A stretch of DNA of 64,000 nucleotides from Symsagittifera roscoffensis. Lineage: Eukaryota; Xenacoelomorpha; Acoela; Convolutidae. The stretch lies in assembly GCF_963678635.1 (NCBI RefSeq), contig NC_087067.1, positions 39,080,379-39,144,378 of the forward strand, written 5' to 3'. Each line of letters begins with the position of its first letter. Positions within the stretch are counted from its first letter, which is position 1. Below are positions 1 through 10,680 of the stretch, piece after piece. The notes beneath the pieces are model-generated. The model was given only the letters and a program-made list of their open reading frames with translations. It was not told the origin of the DNA and made no database searches. The translations under genes and the position numbers were made by a program.

Positions 1-879
1 ATTAAATAATTAAATTAAATTAAATAAAAAATGAAAATTTTTTTTTCTAAACTTTGAAATTTTTTATGAAAATAATCCTCCCCGCCATATAAAGTACAAA
101 AGGATAGAATTCGCTCCTTGTAACAAATCAATTATGGCAAATAAGCTTCTTTCAACCAATTTGGAACGATTTCTAAGAGGGATTAACTCTCCGCTTACGC
201 GCTAATAGCGCGAAATATATCGCGCGTTAATTGTCCCAAATTGGCCAAAATGGCAAGGTTTAAACCCCCGTAACTTTACAAAAAATGGTCACAAGTAGGA
301 TATTTTTTCAAGTTTGAGCTCAGGACAACAATACCTTTCGATTGATATAAAAAATTTCCGCCAAAAATGGCTAGTTAAAAAGTCAAAATCTGTCTGAAGA
401 AAAAAAACCCGCCCCGAGCACAAATAATCCGTTACTTTTGTATCGAAAGTCGGAACAATAATTCGTTGGCTCACAATTCGACCAATCAGAAATCGAGTTG
501 AATAATTTTGGTACAAAAGGGACCGATTTTTTTTTGGTACAAATGAACGTTGGTACAAATGAGACCTAACCGTTTCTCTATGGTAGCTACTGTCACCTTC
601 ATATCTGCTTACATATTTCATTCCATTTTTCTATTTTTATATTGAAACAAACAGAAAAAACAGCTTCCCATCGCAAAGCTTCACAATTCTTTTATCGTCC
701 TGGTGTATTTATAGAGACTGTGGTAGTTCCGAATATCGGCGAAATAATAAAGTCGTGTATTAACTGACATGGAAAACAGCGCCGAGTCTTCAACTTTCTG
801 AATCTAACTTCAAAAAGCTATTTGTCCTAAGCATTTTTATAGTACTCTATCAAAAGGGATTTTTGAAGGAAAAAAATGC

Positions 880-964
880 CGGTACCCACACTCTCTAATA
901 CAGAGTGTGGGTACCGTGGGTACCGTACTCTGTATTACAAATTTGCTCATTTTTTGAGCAAATT
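880..964. repeat. Cluster of three overlapping inverted repeats
   Basis: Arms 880-894 and 902-916 are perfect 15-base complements around a KpnI-like GGTACC core. Arms 896-906 and 927-937 form a second, overlapping 11-base palindrome. A third stem pairs about 940-949 with 955-964. The first two are mutually exclusive folds. No gene lies next to it. Confidence 0.7.
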
Positions 965-1600
965 TGTTTCAAACATTCATCGTTTTTTATCCTAATTCAG
1001 ACCAGAAGGGTTATTGAACAATATAAAGGTTCAAGTTACAACCATTTTGACGAATGTTATCTTCACTTAAAATTGCTTTTATGAGTCAACTCTTGCCCGA
1101 TCCGGATTCTATCCAGGGATCGGAGATTAGTTGAGTGCAACTAAACCAGATGGGCAGTCATCGTGCCAAATAGTTTCACGAACAATTTTTTTTCACAAAT
1201 AACACTTTGCAAATAAATTAATAGATTTGAAATACTTCCTAATATGAAGGGAAAGAAGTAATTGCCCTATATTTTATTTGCCCAATAAAGATTTTCGAAG
1301 ACATATGTTTTTTGGCTGTTTTTTTTTTAATTCAGACCGAATTTACAAAATTACAAAAACTGACAGCGTATGGGTATCAATCCGGAAATCCTTGAACTGT
1401 CAAGCGAGAATGCTTGCATTCTAAAATGCTGATGGAAACGTTGCTCGATTAATATTTCGATAGTTTCAATACGCGGAATTACTATTCGTTGCAAAATATC
1501 CGCAATCAAAACTCTTCAAAATGAATTGAGGTCAACCATTATTGGTCAAATTAGTTTTTCTCGAATGGATGACCAATTTTGGTTGACCAATTTTGGTTGA

Positions 1601-1648
1601 CGTTTGATAATGCAGTTTTTCTGATTTGAAAAACTGCATTATCAAACG
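1601..1648. repeat. Perfect 20-bp inverted repeat with 8-nt loop
   Basis: Bases 1601-1620 are exactly complementary to 1629-1648 around the loop CTGATTTG. Just upstream a 15-base unit containing CCAATTTTGGTTGAC is repeated in tandem. It could be a fold-back element or a short hairpin RNA source; nothing in the sequence decides this. Confidence 0.75.
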
Positions 1649-1928
1649 ACAAATGTGATCGTCTTCTACAAAGCTGAGTTAAATTATCACGATAAAATGA
1701 ACCTTTACAATGAATGGAAACAAAGCTAACATTTGCTGATGACCGTGCCATCGGCAGTGGAAATTCTAAACAGAAATTAAAGTGCTACTGCATAGCAATT
1801 TGTCAGAGTGTACATCCTGGCAAAACAAAAATCATCAAGTTTCGTAAAAAAAGGTTGATCGAAAGACCAAACTACTGTTAATTTGACGAAAAAAAAAGGA
1901 TTTATCAACAACTTTAACTAGCTTGGAT

Positions 1929-3050
1929 TCAGCTCAAAAATAAACACGAAAACACACTACATTTTTCTGTGATTTGTGGGTTAGCGAAACGGTCATCATC
2001 TAAAAATTGGTCTTGGTTAGTTCGGATGATGTTGTGATCGTAATATTCTAGCGTGTATTCATTAGCTCGGGGTGCAGTGTATGTTTTGAGTGACTTTTTA
2101 TATCCTATATAAGTAAATTGTCTATGTGTTAGTGGTGTGGTGAGTCGATATAGCATATCTTTATTTCTTTCTATATCGATGTGAGTATTAGATAAAGGTA
2201 GGCAAAGGGGGTTAGTAAAATGATAATATGATGTCCAATGAAGTGTAGGCATTAAAACTTGTTCATCTACAAAATTACGTGAGTCGTTAGTGTCGTTAGG
2301 GGTGTTCAAAGTATATTGTGGAAATGAAGGTAAGGTGATTGCTAAAAAATCTTTCGTGTTAGTGTGATTTGGATGATTAATATATTCACGGGCTGTTCCT
2401 GGTTTTGTTGGAAATGGATGGTTTGGGAATTTTCTTTTAAAAGTGCGATAAATTCTATTAGTGCTATTTGATGATTCGGTGGATGTGGAGGATGGTGCTA
2501 ATGATGCGGTATAAGCTGAAGAGGGTGTAGGGGTAGGTGGGTTTAATGATTCTATTGTGGATGAAATCTGGTTTATAGTGGAATTTTCAAGGTGGAAGGG
2601 TTGTTGTTGTAGGGTGATAAAATTATCTAGTTCCTGGGAGATTTGGGGAGTATCTGGAGAATTGGATGATCGGTCTGAATGAAATGAAGAGTAGGTTGGG
2701 GTGACTTGTGAAGCATAAGAGGGTGTAGAAATCGATGGGAGTGGGTTTTTTGGCGGGATTGGTTGAAAAGGGGGTTTTGAAAAAACTGAGGAGTTGGTTT
2801 GAAAATTATTGGATGGAGATGGTTCAGAGTCTGCAAATTCATCAGGGGTTTCAATATCTGGGTTATTGAGTTGTGAGATGGAGTATAAAACTGAGATATG
2901 TGAATTAGTGTCTGAATTCATGCCTGATGTTACATTATTGGTTGGGAAATCGGGTGGCGGGAAAGCAAAAAGTGGAATTATTGTAATTGGAGTGTTGAGG
3001 TTGGTCGGGTGGGAATTTGAGCGGTGTAGGGATCCAAGTTGTTGGCTCAT
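1929..3050 (-). pseudogene. Post-env ORF, truncated copy
   Basis: The ATG at 3050 overlaps the env stop as ATGA. The first about 360 codons match the 602-aa ORF of copy 2 almost exactly, rich in Pro, Ser, Thr and Asn at the N terminus. Homology with copy 2 ends at about 1963; the last dozen codons to 1929 come from flanking DNA. About 240 residues of the C-terminal half are therefore lost. Function unknown. Confidence 0.7.
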
Positions 3051-5665
3051 CGTGGGCTAAAAAAATTATTATTTTGAGACTGAAAAGCGGTGGTATGGGG
3101 TTGTTCTATAAGTTGTTCATATGTATTTTCATCTAGTGGATGGTGTGTCATTATATGTTGAATGGGACTTTGTGATATGGTTGGTCTAAAATTTGGATTA
3201 TGTGTTAATGCTAAATTTCGAAAATTTCGTGGGACTAGTGATAGTGGATGGTTATGTGGTAGGGGTGGTAACTGTGGTGCTGTAGGCGTTATGTCTACAT
3301 TGTTATGTTCTTCGTCGTATGTGTTCTGTCTTGTTGCTATTTTTGTGTTGTATTCTTTTATTTGTGCGTCTAAAAGAATTTTGTTTATTGATGAAGAAAA
3401 AATTCCAAAAAATCCTGCAAATAGTATGCGTGCTACACTTGCTTGTCTATTTACTTGTGTGTGTATAGCGCATGTATTATAGATTCCTTTTAAAAGCGAA
3501 AAAAGAAATCCTATAAAGTTAAACATTGCGTATAAAATAGTCAATTTTTCTAAGATGTAGTAGGGCCATCCTAGAAAATCGAGAATTTCATTTTTTAGTG
3601 TAACAAAGCTAAAAATATTTATAGGTGAAATATCTTGTGGTCTATATTTTTCACCGTTTAGATATATATAGTCTTTAATGTCTTTAAAATATCCGCTATA
3701 GTCTTGTGTATAAATATCTGCAAATCCTGCGGTTTCGGCAAGTTTGCGTAAGTTTTGGTCAATTGATTGTCTTTGTATAGTGTCCATTTGTGTTAATAAT
3801 TCTTGGAGTTGTTGTGTTCTAATGTGATGTTGGATATCGGATTTTGAATATATTCCAATTGATTTTAGGTCAATATTTGGGTTTCGAGCAATAGCTCTGA
3901 TGCTTTCAGGTGAAAATTTTTTGAGTGATTGCATTAATGTGGGATATGGGGTAAGAAGATAATATTTATCTTCATCAGGGTTCAGTTGAACTACATTGTG
4001 GCTATTTTCTGATCCACATGGGACTGCGGTATCCCAAAAATAGGTTCGTCTTGAAAGCGTGTCAACGAAATGTACTTTATTCTTATAAAAGATAGGGATT
4101 CTTTTATAGCATCGTTTATCTTCAAAAACATATAGTGGTGATATTTTTTTGGTACAGGTATAAAACCATAAAATGTTTCCTTCATAGTCTAAAAAATTTG
4201 ATCTATTTCCTGATAGTAAATATCCTGCGTAGGGTATTTTTAATACTGCTAGTGCAAGTGATTGTAGGATTTGTGTCCTTTATAAATCGCATAATTGGTG
4301 AAGTGTTTCTAATTCAGAGAGTGACATTTCTTGAAAAATTCGGCTAATTGTGTAGTCTAATTTCATATCTAGGTGAATATCATAGTGGATGTTACCGAAA
4401 TATGTACTATTCATTAGTGATAGTTCTTGTAAACGTGTGCTTCTAGTGTCATGGGGCTTTAGATGTCCACCAGGTTGACTTTTACTTTTTTGAAAATCAA
4501 CTGGTATATATGATGTTCCTTCGTTTATAGGGTGACTTGTGGCGTATGGGTCGATTTTTACTTTTCCAGTGGTCAAGTCGAATCCTTTTTCGTATTCAAC
4601 TAATATCTCGGAGTATTGTGTTTTGTGAAGTGGATTTCTGTATTTACATGCAAGTTCTGTTTCTTGATATATTTGAAAACGTGTCAATTTATTTTCTATA
4701 TTGTCTATGTTTCTAAAATTAGAACTTTGTCTTCGTGATGGATGGACTTGTTCATATGGAATTGATTGTATAAAATATTTTTCGTGAAATTTTATCATAC
4801 GAGCGTGTATTTTTGCTACTTGAAATGTTGTACATGTGTCTTCGGGGAACCAAACAATTTTTGCTTGTGTTCGGGTTGTAGGGTCACAATAGCCTTGATC
4901 GTTTTTACAAGGTAATCTAATTCCTTGATAGATCATGGTGTTGTCAGATAAATCGCGTGTGAGTTGTATTTTTTCGAGTTGTATTTTCCAATCGAAAAAC
5001 ATGATTTCTTGATATCCTTTATTTTTTGTGTCTGCTTTGCAGTTTGATGGGTCATTTATACCAATGTGTGGTATCCAATGTTTATCGTGTATATCATAAG
5101 TTAATCTTCCGTGTGCGCCGTTGTATGGGTATTTTTCATCTAATTTTATATGTCCTTGATATCTTTCAAGTTCTGCTTGATGTACAGAATCTGCAAAAAC
5201 TTGGAAATATACTAATTTTCTATCTGTGTTTTTATTTCTTGTGATATTGAGTCTTAGTAACTCGTTTTTACAATCTTCGGGATTGAGATGTAAAAGTCGT
5301 TCGATATTACTCTGGTAGAATGATTCGTGGTCAAGTCGGTTTTTATTTCCATTTGAGACTTGTGAACAAGGTACTTTCTTTTCGGAAAATGTTGCTGTGA
5401 ATTTATATCCTATAACTGTTGTGGCTCGGGCTTTTGAATAAAGTGTCGCTATTACATTTGTTGTTTCTATGGCTTGTGGTTCTGTTTCGCATTGTGATAC
5501 TTGATTTATTGCATATTTGTGTAGTGTTTTTTGTTCGTTTTCTTCACAATCGTAATGTGTTACTAATAAATCTTGGGGTCCTGTGCGGGGGGAAGGGTTT
5601 TTGTTTTCATTTGAGGTTATTAGAAAAAGGAGTTGGAGAAAAATTAAAATTTTTAGAATATACAT
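3047..5665 (-). pseudogene. env: Envelope-like glycoprotein with one in-frame stop
   Basis: The frame starts with ATG at 5665 and runs 873 codons to a TGA at 3047-3049, with a single TAA at 4280-4282 (codon 462). The first 18 residues are a typical signal peptide (MYILKILIFLQLLFLITS). The ectodomain has many cysteines. The C-terminal third contains long hydrophobic segments at about codons 705-725 and 745-765, consistent with a fusion or transmembrane region, followed by a cytoplasmic tail rich in Pro, His and Asn. Position after pol, the signal peptide and the membrane anchor support an envelope role. The viral source of this envelope is not clear to me. The stop lies before the anchor; without readthrough a secreted ectodomain fragment would result. 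Confidence 0.65.
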
Positions 5666-6828
5666 GTGTATGACAATCCTGAGTATGGGTTATAAAATGT
5701 GATGTAACCAATTGTCTTTTTGGTATATCTGTCGTATTTGTATATCACTTCAGTTGTTATAAACGGTGGTGGTAGGGATTGAGCTGTTATATTTGGTGGG
5801 TTTAATGGATAGGGATGTTGAGTAATGTTGTTTAATTTAACCGTGATTTCAAATTTTAATTGTAGACTATTTTGTTGGAGTATTTGGATGTTATGATCAC
5901 GAATGTCTTCGTGAATGTCTTGTCTACATTGTAGTCTATTTAGTGCCCAGTTGTGGAGTCGGTTACTTTCAGGGTGTTGTCCAAATATTGGTGGAGGTGC
6001 TGTGAATGTATTCCAGTCTAGTCTTAAAGGAATATTTGTTGATGATTGTTCTCGATATCTAGCGTCGAGGTTATTTGGGAAATTTAAGTTAAAAGGCGGT
6101 GGTGAAATCTGGCTTATTGATGGTGTTGATGGTAGTGATAATGTTTCTGGTAGTGATGATGATGTTGTTGTATCCGTAGCAATATCTATTGGATCATTGA
6201 TTAAATTTGGTTCACCTTGTGTGAATGAATGTGTTGTCCAATATGGTAGTCGTGATGTTTGGTTTGTGGGGTTAAAGGGGTTTTCACGGATTTGTTCAGA
6301 TGTTGGTGTTGAACCTAAGTAAGCTGAGGGTAGGCTTGAGGTGCTACGTTGTGAAAAAAGCGTAGGGGTTTCTGGAAATATGCCAATGGGGTTTTCTGGA
6401 GTACTTTGTGATGGGGATTGAGGTATATCAAAATGAACTCGGGGAGTTTGAAAATTTCTGTTTCGTCGAGGATGTATAATTTGTCTATTTATTTCGACTG
6501 TATTTTGGTTTTGATTAGGATTTCGTATTCTACTTAATTCTTGTGGTAGTGTTGGGTATAAGTTATATGTTGGTTCGCTTAGAGGTGCTTGTCGTTGAAC
6601 TGGTTCTAGTGGTTCAGATAAGCGAGCGTGTCGTTCTTCAAAGGTATATGGGTTATCTTGAAAAGAAATTCGTGTGGATGTTTGGGGGTTTTGGGTAGTT
6701 GAAGATGGTGTTGGGTTATCTTGGGATGATGTCGGTGAAGACTGACTGAGTGATTGTTGGTTAGCAATTTTTGATGGTTTTTTATTTATTCTTTTAGTGG
6801 AAAAATTTATGTTTATTATAGTATTCTT
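5653..6828 (-). CDS. Pro/Ser/Thr/Asn-rich ORF without a start codon
   Basis: The frame is open for 391 codons, from just after a TAG at 6829-6831 to a TAA at 5653-5655, yet I found no in-frame ATG. The first two thirds are rich in Pro, Ser, Thr, Asn and Gln and look disordered. The last 130 residues are more ordered, with a cysteine and tryptophan-containing block (RLHNWALNRLQCRQDI) and a beta-rich tail. It overlaps the small membrane ORF upstream by 35 bases in another frame and the env start by 13 bases. Expression would need +1 frameshifting, splicing or non-AUG initiation. I do not recognise the family. Confidence 0.55.
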   Translation of the reverse strand, partial: KNTIININFSTKRINKKPSKIANQQSLSQSSPTSSQDNPTPSSTTQNPQTSTRISFQDNPYTFEERHARLSEPLEPVQRQAPLSEPTYNLYPTLPQELSRIRNPNQNQNTVEINRQIIHPRRNRNFQTPRVHFDIPQSPSQSTPENPIGIFPETPTLFSQRSTSSLPSAYLGSTPTSEQIRENPFNPTNQTSRLPYWTTHSFTQGEPNLINDPIDIATDTTTSSSLPETLSLPSTPSISQISPPPFNLNFPNNLDARYREQSSTNIPLRLDWNTFTAPPPIFGQHPESNRLHNWALNRLQCRQDIHEDIRDHNIQILQQNSLQLKFEITVKLNNITQHPYPLNPPNITAQSLPPPFITTEVIYKYDRYTKKTIGYITFYNPYSGLSYTCIF

Positions 6829-6982
6829 CTAGAAAAAGAATTAGGAGGATTGTTGCTAGGGCGAATGTGATGATTGCTTTCTTTATACATTTGCATTTTG
6901 TCAAGATGAGGGATGATAGAAATGTTATAAAAATTACAAATAGTAAAAAAATATCTGTTCTACTAAAAATGGTTCGTATCAT
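6794..6982 (-). CDS. Small two-helix membrane ORF
   Basis: A 62-codon ORF beginning with ATG at 6982. It contains two strongly hydrophobic segments (about residues 12-30 and 36-51) separated by a short basic loop (KCKCIKK), so a small two-span membrane protein is predicted. Its last 35 bases overlap the start of the Pro/Ser-rich frame, which has no start codon of its own and is offset by one base. The short protein could therefore be a separate viroporin-like product or the N-terminal anchor of a frameshifted fusion. The homologue in copy 2 would lie in or beyond the gap, so conservation cannot be tested here. Confidence 0.45.
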   Translation of the reverse strand: MIRTIFSRTDIFLLFVIFITFLSSLILTKCKCIKKAIITFALATILLILFLEEYYNKHKFFH

Positions 6983-7878
6983 TTAGATAAGTTTTGTGAA
7001 TCGTACCTGTGGATATAGTCAATAGCTTTTGAAAGCTGGAGGTATAGTTCAAATATGGAATAGAAAATTTAAAAAATATTGCAAAAAATGATTAAGATTA
7101 TTACAAAAGATTCAAAGGTATCAAAAAGAAATATGATTAAAAGTTTAAATATCGTTAAAAAGTTTATGAGAATGTTAAGAATTATGTTGACTGGTCGAGA
7201 GAAGAGCATTTACAAAATGGCTTCTCGATCGAATATTTTTTGTTTTTTGAGGCAATTTTCAAGTGTGGTCGAATTATTTATTGGTTTTTTGACAAGTAGG
7301 TTGAGTTTTGTGAAAAATTGTTGGGGGCGAATTTTATGGTGATCGGGAGGTCTTCTTTGTCTTTATTTTTATTTGTCAAGTGATCTGGGGTATTTTTGAG
7401 ATTTTTATACTTTAGGCTAATTAAAATGGTCGTTCTTTTACTTTAGGCTAATTTAACATATTTGTTTGGGGGGTATTTGAGATCGGAGTTGGGGAAATAT
7501 TGTTGATCTTTGGGTTATTAGATAAGGGAGGGTTATGATATTATGGTGGTATTTATTTTAGTTGTCAAGTTGGAGTGGTTTGCTTATTTTTGACCTGGAG
7601 GTCGCAAAGTTATAGTTATAGATATGCCTGGAGTTCAATATCGTTCGTCTATTTGGAAGGTGACGGATTGGATGAATCCTATTGACTAATTTTGAACTAG
7701 AATCGTTGCTTGTTTGTCAGCATGTTATTTTGAAAAGTTCAAAATATTTCAGAGGTGCAAAGATTATGAAATATAAAATTAAAGCTGTTTTTGAAATTCG
7801 ACTTTCTTTAATATTTTAGACTGTGGAATGAATGTTTTATAGTTTTTACGTGGTTGATTTCTAATTCGTGATGACTCT
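6983..7878 (-). other. Non-coding stretch between pol and the env region
   Basis: No frame longer than a few dozen codons is supported on the coding strand. The 12-base sequence ACTTTAGGCTAA occurs twice (about 7409 and 7440). In retroviruses such a place often carries the splice acceptor or promoter for env mRNA; that role is inference only. Confidence 0.45.
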
Positions 7879-10680
7879 CTATCTTCTGATTTGTCGATTT
7901 GTTCTTGGGGTATTATTTTTTTCTGTCAATTTTCTATTTTTTCTTTCTTTTTGAGGTATATTTTGATCTAGCTTTTTTGTACTGTTTTTCGTTATGGTTG
8001 ATTTTTTATTTTGGTTTTCGAGATGAATGTCATGTTGTTCCTTTGTTTTATTCTCCGTATGTGGGGTATTTTGAATAACTTTTAAACCTGTGAAAGAATA
8101 TAATTGAGTTAGTTCGCGTAGTGCGTATTCTTTTGGGTAATAAGGTAATAGGTTGTTTCGGTGTTGAACAATTTCTTTTTTGTTTGAGTCGGTAATTTTA
8201 TATGTGACATCAGTGGGTTTGGCAATTATTTGGTATGGTCCTTTTCGAAGGGGTTGTAATTTTTTAGAAATTCCTTTTTGAGTGTTAAAATTGGGTATTA
8301 AAACAAATGTTCCAATTTTTAAATCGGAGGCTGGTGTAAAGCGTGAATTTATTTGTTCATTAATGTTTTGTCTTTGTAACAACTTTTTTGTTACTTTTTG
8401 GTAAATTTCATTGTGTTTTTTATCTCTGTTTAAAATCCATTCGGTGTGTGTACCGGAGGCTAATTTAAGAATTTGTGGGTGATGAAAATGATCTTCATCG
8501 TGAGTATGTAAAGGTAAGTTATAACAAATTGATTCTTTATTCGGTTGACAATAACTTTGTGCATTTTTATGAGAGTTTGCTGTAAACATAATTGGTTTGC
8601 GTGGCTTTTGATTAAAAACCATTTCATGTGGTGACATTCCTAGAGTTGCCGTGATTTGTGAATTATATGCTAAGGGAAATAGTTTTACATCCGCTGACCA
8701 TTCGGTGTATCTTGTATCATTTCCATTGATGATACATCTAAGATATTCTTGTAGTGAACGGTTCATACCTTCGACTAAGCCGTTTGTCCAAGGTGCGTGA
8801 GATGTACGTGGTTTGTGTTTGATGTTATATAAATGACATAGTGTGATGATTTCATTATTTATGAATTCTGTACCGTTGTCTGTAACTAAAATTTCTGGTA
8901 GTCCGAATTTGGCTATCCAGTGTTCATAGAGTGTTGTGTAAGCGTAATAAGCGTTACAATGTGGTACTGGGTTAAGTTCTACATAATGTGTAAACGCGTC
9001 AACAATTACCATAATGTAGGAGTTTCCTTCGGATGAGGGTGAAATTGGTCCTTTTGTATCAAATGAAATACGGTGGTTTAAGTACAAACTTGGTCCTTTA
9101 AAATCTTGTTTTTGTGCTATTTGTTTTTGATTTGGATAAGGTTTATTTAGCTGACATACTATACAATCATTGCATAGTACTTTTATCCAAATTGGTGCAT
9201 TTGGAAAATAAAAGTTTTGTATGAAATTTGAATATGTTTTCTCTGATCCAGAGTGTCCTTTAATGTTTTGTGTATGTGAAATATTAAAAGCTATAAGAAT
9301 CATACTTAGAGGGAGACAGGGAACTGTAGATTCATTTAATTGGTATTCTAGAAGGTCTGTGTTTTCGTTAATTGTTGTATTATTAAATTTTCGAAAATAT
9401 CTGAGGAGTGTTTTATTTCCTAAAATAGTTGTATCTGCCTTGACGGGTTTAGTTTTATATTTGTGCCATGATTTTAGTTGTCTAATTACTGGGTCAAGAT
9501 TTTGATATTGTTTCAAAGTATTAATTGTGACTTTATTCGTTGGGGGGAGAAAAATGTTTTCAATTTCTAATTTAGATAAAGGAATTGTATCAAGTGGGTC
9601 ATGGAGGTCAAAAACTTGATTTATTGTGTATTTTGAATCGTTTGTTTGTGGTCCTGATAAATTTATTTTATCAGTTAGATTTTCTTTTTCAATTAATGGA
9701 AAAAGGTCTTTTTTATGCGGGTGTTGTTTTACTCTTTTTTGTTGGGTGTTATTTTTTATCCATTGTGAGTATGGAATTGGTTTGAAAGTTGATGTTCCAA
9801 GTAGATCAACTTCGTAGTGGTTATTTTGGCAATCTAAATAAAGTGGGAAGTGTTGTAGATTGTTTATCTGTGATTGTTCAACGTCAGTTTTTACTGCATA
9901 TTTGCATTCTAGTCGGGGTGATGTTTCGTTTTCTGCAAGGTAAAATTTTATATTTTTGGGTATTTCAACTGTAGTTTTACGTGTAAGTAATTCAGGTGGT
10001 GTATTTCGACTTAAAGTGTCTGGTAATGCAAGATTCTTTCCTGCTGTCCAAACTATATGTAATTTTGGGAATTTCATTAGAATTAATTGAAATCTATAAA
10101 CTCGGTGATTTGGATTAGATTTTTGTGTAAAGAGAAAAATGATTGGTTTGTGATCTGTGAATAGAACTGTTGGGTGTTTTGATCCAAGTATTAGAAATTC
10201 ATATTCTGTTAGTGTATATATTATGGCTGTACATTCTCTCATTAGAGTTGAGAGTCGTAGCTCTGCTTGAGTGAATAGTCGAGAATTTGCTGATATAAGG
10301 TTCATTTTGTTTGTACCATTGTGTGATTGTAATAATGCTGCGCCGATGCCAAAATTCGAAGCATCGCACATTGCATAGAATGGTTGATTTGGATCTGGAA
10401 TTGTATTCGAAATTTGTTCAGTTAAGAGTTTTTTAATTTCTTCAAATCGTGCTTGATGTTCTGTGTTCCATTCAAAATTATTTTGTTGTCTAAGTATATT
10501 ATAGAATGGTCTTAGGTATAATTGCATTTTATAGACATATTTGCTTAAAAAATTCAACATTCCAAGGAATTCTTGGATTTTCTTTTTGTTTGTTGGTGGT
10601 TGGAGCTTTTGAATAGCATCAATGCGTGATTTTAATGGAGTGATTGTTTTTCTTTCTATATTATGTCCTAAGAATTTAAC
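7879..10680 (-). CDS. pol: RNase H and integrase
   Basis: This 893-codon part (first ATG at 10560) continues the pol frame. Near its start is RNase H: CDASNFGIG, a glutamate in RECTAIIYTL, and the TDHKPI aspartate, ending with the LPDTLSR sequence typical of Ty3/Gypsy. Integrase follows with an HHCC zinc finger (His in the KGHSG region, then CNDCIVC), the catalytic DDE residues in SFDTKGP, TDNGTEF and GLVEGMN, and a C-terminal GPY/F module (RKGPYQII). No chromodomain is visible. The last 70 residues are highly charged and repetitive. It would remove RNA from hybrids and insert the cDNA. No stop codon interrupts this part. Confidence 0.88.
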   Translation of the reverse strand, partial: VKFLGHNIERKTITPLKSRIDAIQKLQPPTNKKKIQEFLGMLNFLSKYVYKMQLYLRPFYNILRQQNNFEWNTEHQARFEEIKKLLTEQISNTIPDPNQPFYAMCDASNFGIGAALLQSHNGTNKMNLISANSRLFTQAELRLSTLMRECTAIIYTLTEYEFLILGSKHPTVLFTDHKPIIFLFTQKSNPNHRVYRFQLILMKFPKLHIVWTAGKNLALPDTLSRNTPPELLTRKTTVEIPKNIKFYLAENETSPRLECKYAVKTDVEQSQINNLQHFPLYLDCQNNHYEVDLLGTSTFKPIPYSQWIKNNTQQKRVKQHPHKKDLFPLIEKENLTDKINLSGPQTNDSKYTINQVFDLHDPLDTIPLSKLEIENIFLPPTNKVTINTLKQYQNLDPVIRQLKSWHKYKTKPVKADTTILGNKTLLRYFRKFNNTTINENTDLLEYQLNESTVPCLPLSMILIAFNISHTQNIKGHSGSEKTYSNFIQNFYFPNAPIWIKVLCNDCIVCQLNKPYPNQKQIAQKQDFKGPSLYLNHRISFDTKGPISPSSEGNSYIMVIVDAFTHYVELNPVPHCNAYYAYTTLYEHWIAKFGLPEILVTDNGTEFINNEIITLCHLYNIKHKPRTSHAPWTNGLVEGMNRSLQEYLRCIINGNDTRYTEWSADVKLFPLAYNSQITATLGMSPHEMVFNQKPRKPIMFTANSHKNAQSYCQPNKESICYNLPLHTHDEDHFHHPQILKLASGTHTEWILNRDKKHNEIYQKVTKKLLQRQNINEQINSRFTPASDLKIGTFVLIPNFNTQKGISKKLQPLRKGPYQIIAKPTDVTYKITDSNKKEIVQHRNNLLPYYPKEYALRELTQLYSFTGLKVIQNTPHTENKTKEQHDIHLENQNKKSTITKNSTKKLDQNIPQKERKNRKLTEKNNTPRTNRQIRR

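Larger units (their letters stand above)
1..1962. other. Non-coding flank with palindromes
   Basis: No gene is supported here. The short open frames on the minus strand (289-621 and 1551-1751) have no recognisable motif and are low in complexity. The stretch holds two inverted-repeat structures that are listed separately. It ends where the homology with retroelement copy 2 begins, at about 1963. Confidence 0.6.

Noticed and set aside
289-621. 110-codon minus-strand ORF
   Set aside because: AT-rich, no motif, no neighbours of related function and no splice support.
2809-3060. Plus-strand ORF opposite the post-env gene, present in both copies
   Set aside because: Shadow of the minus-strand gene; its conservation follows from the copied coding strand.
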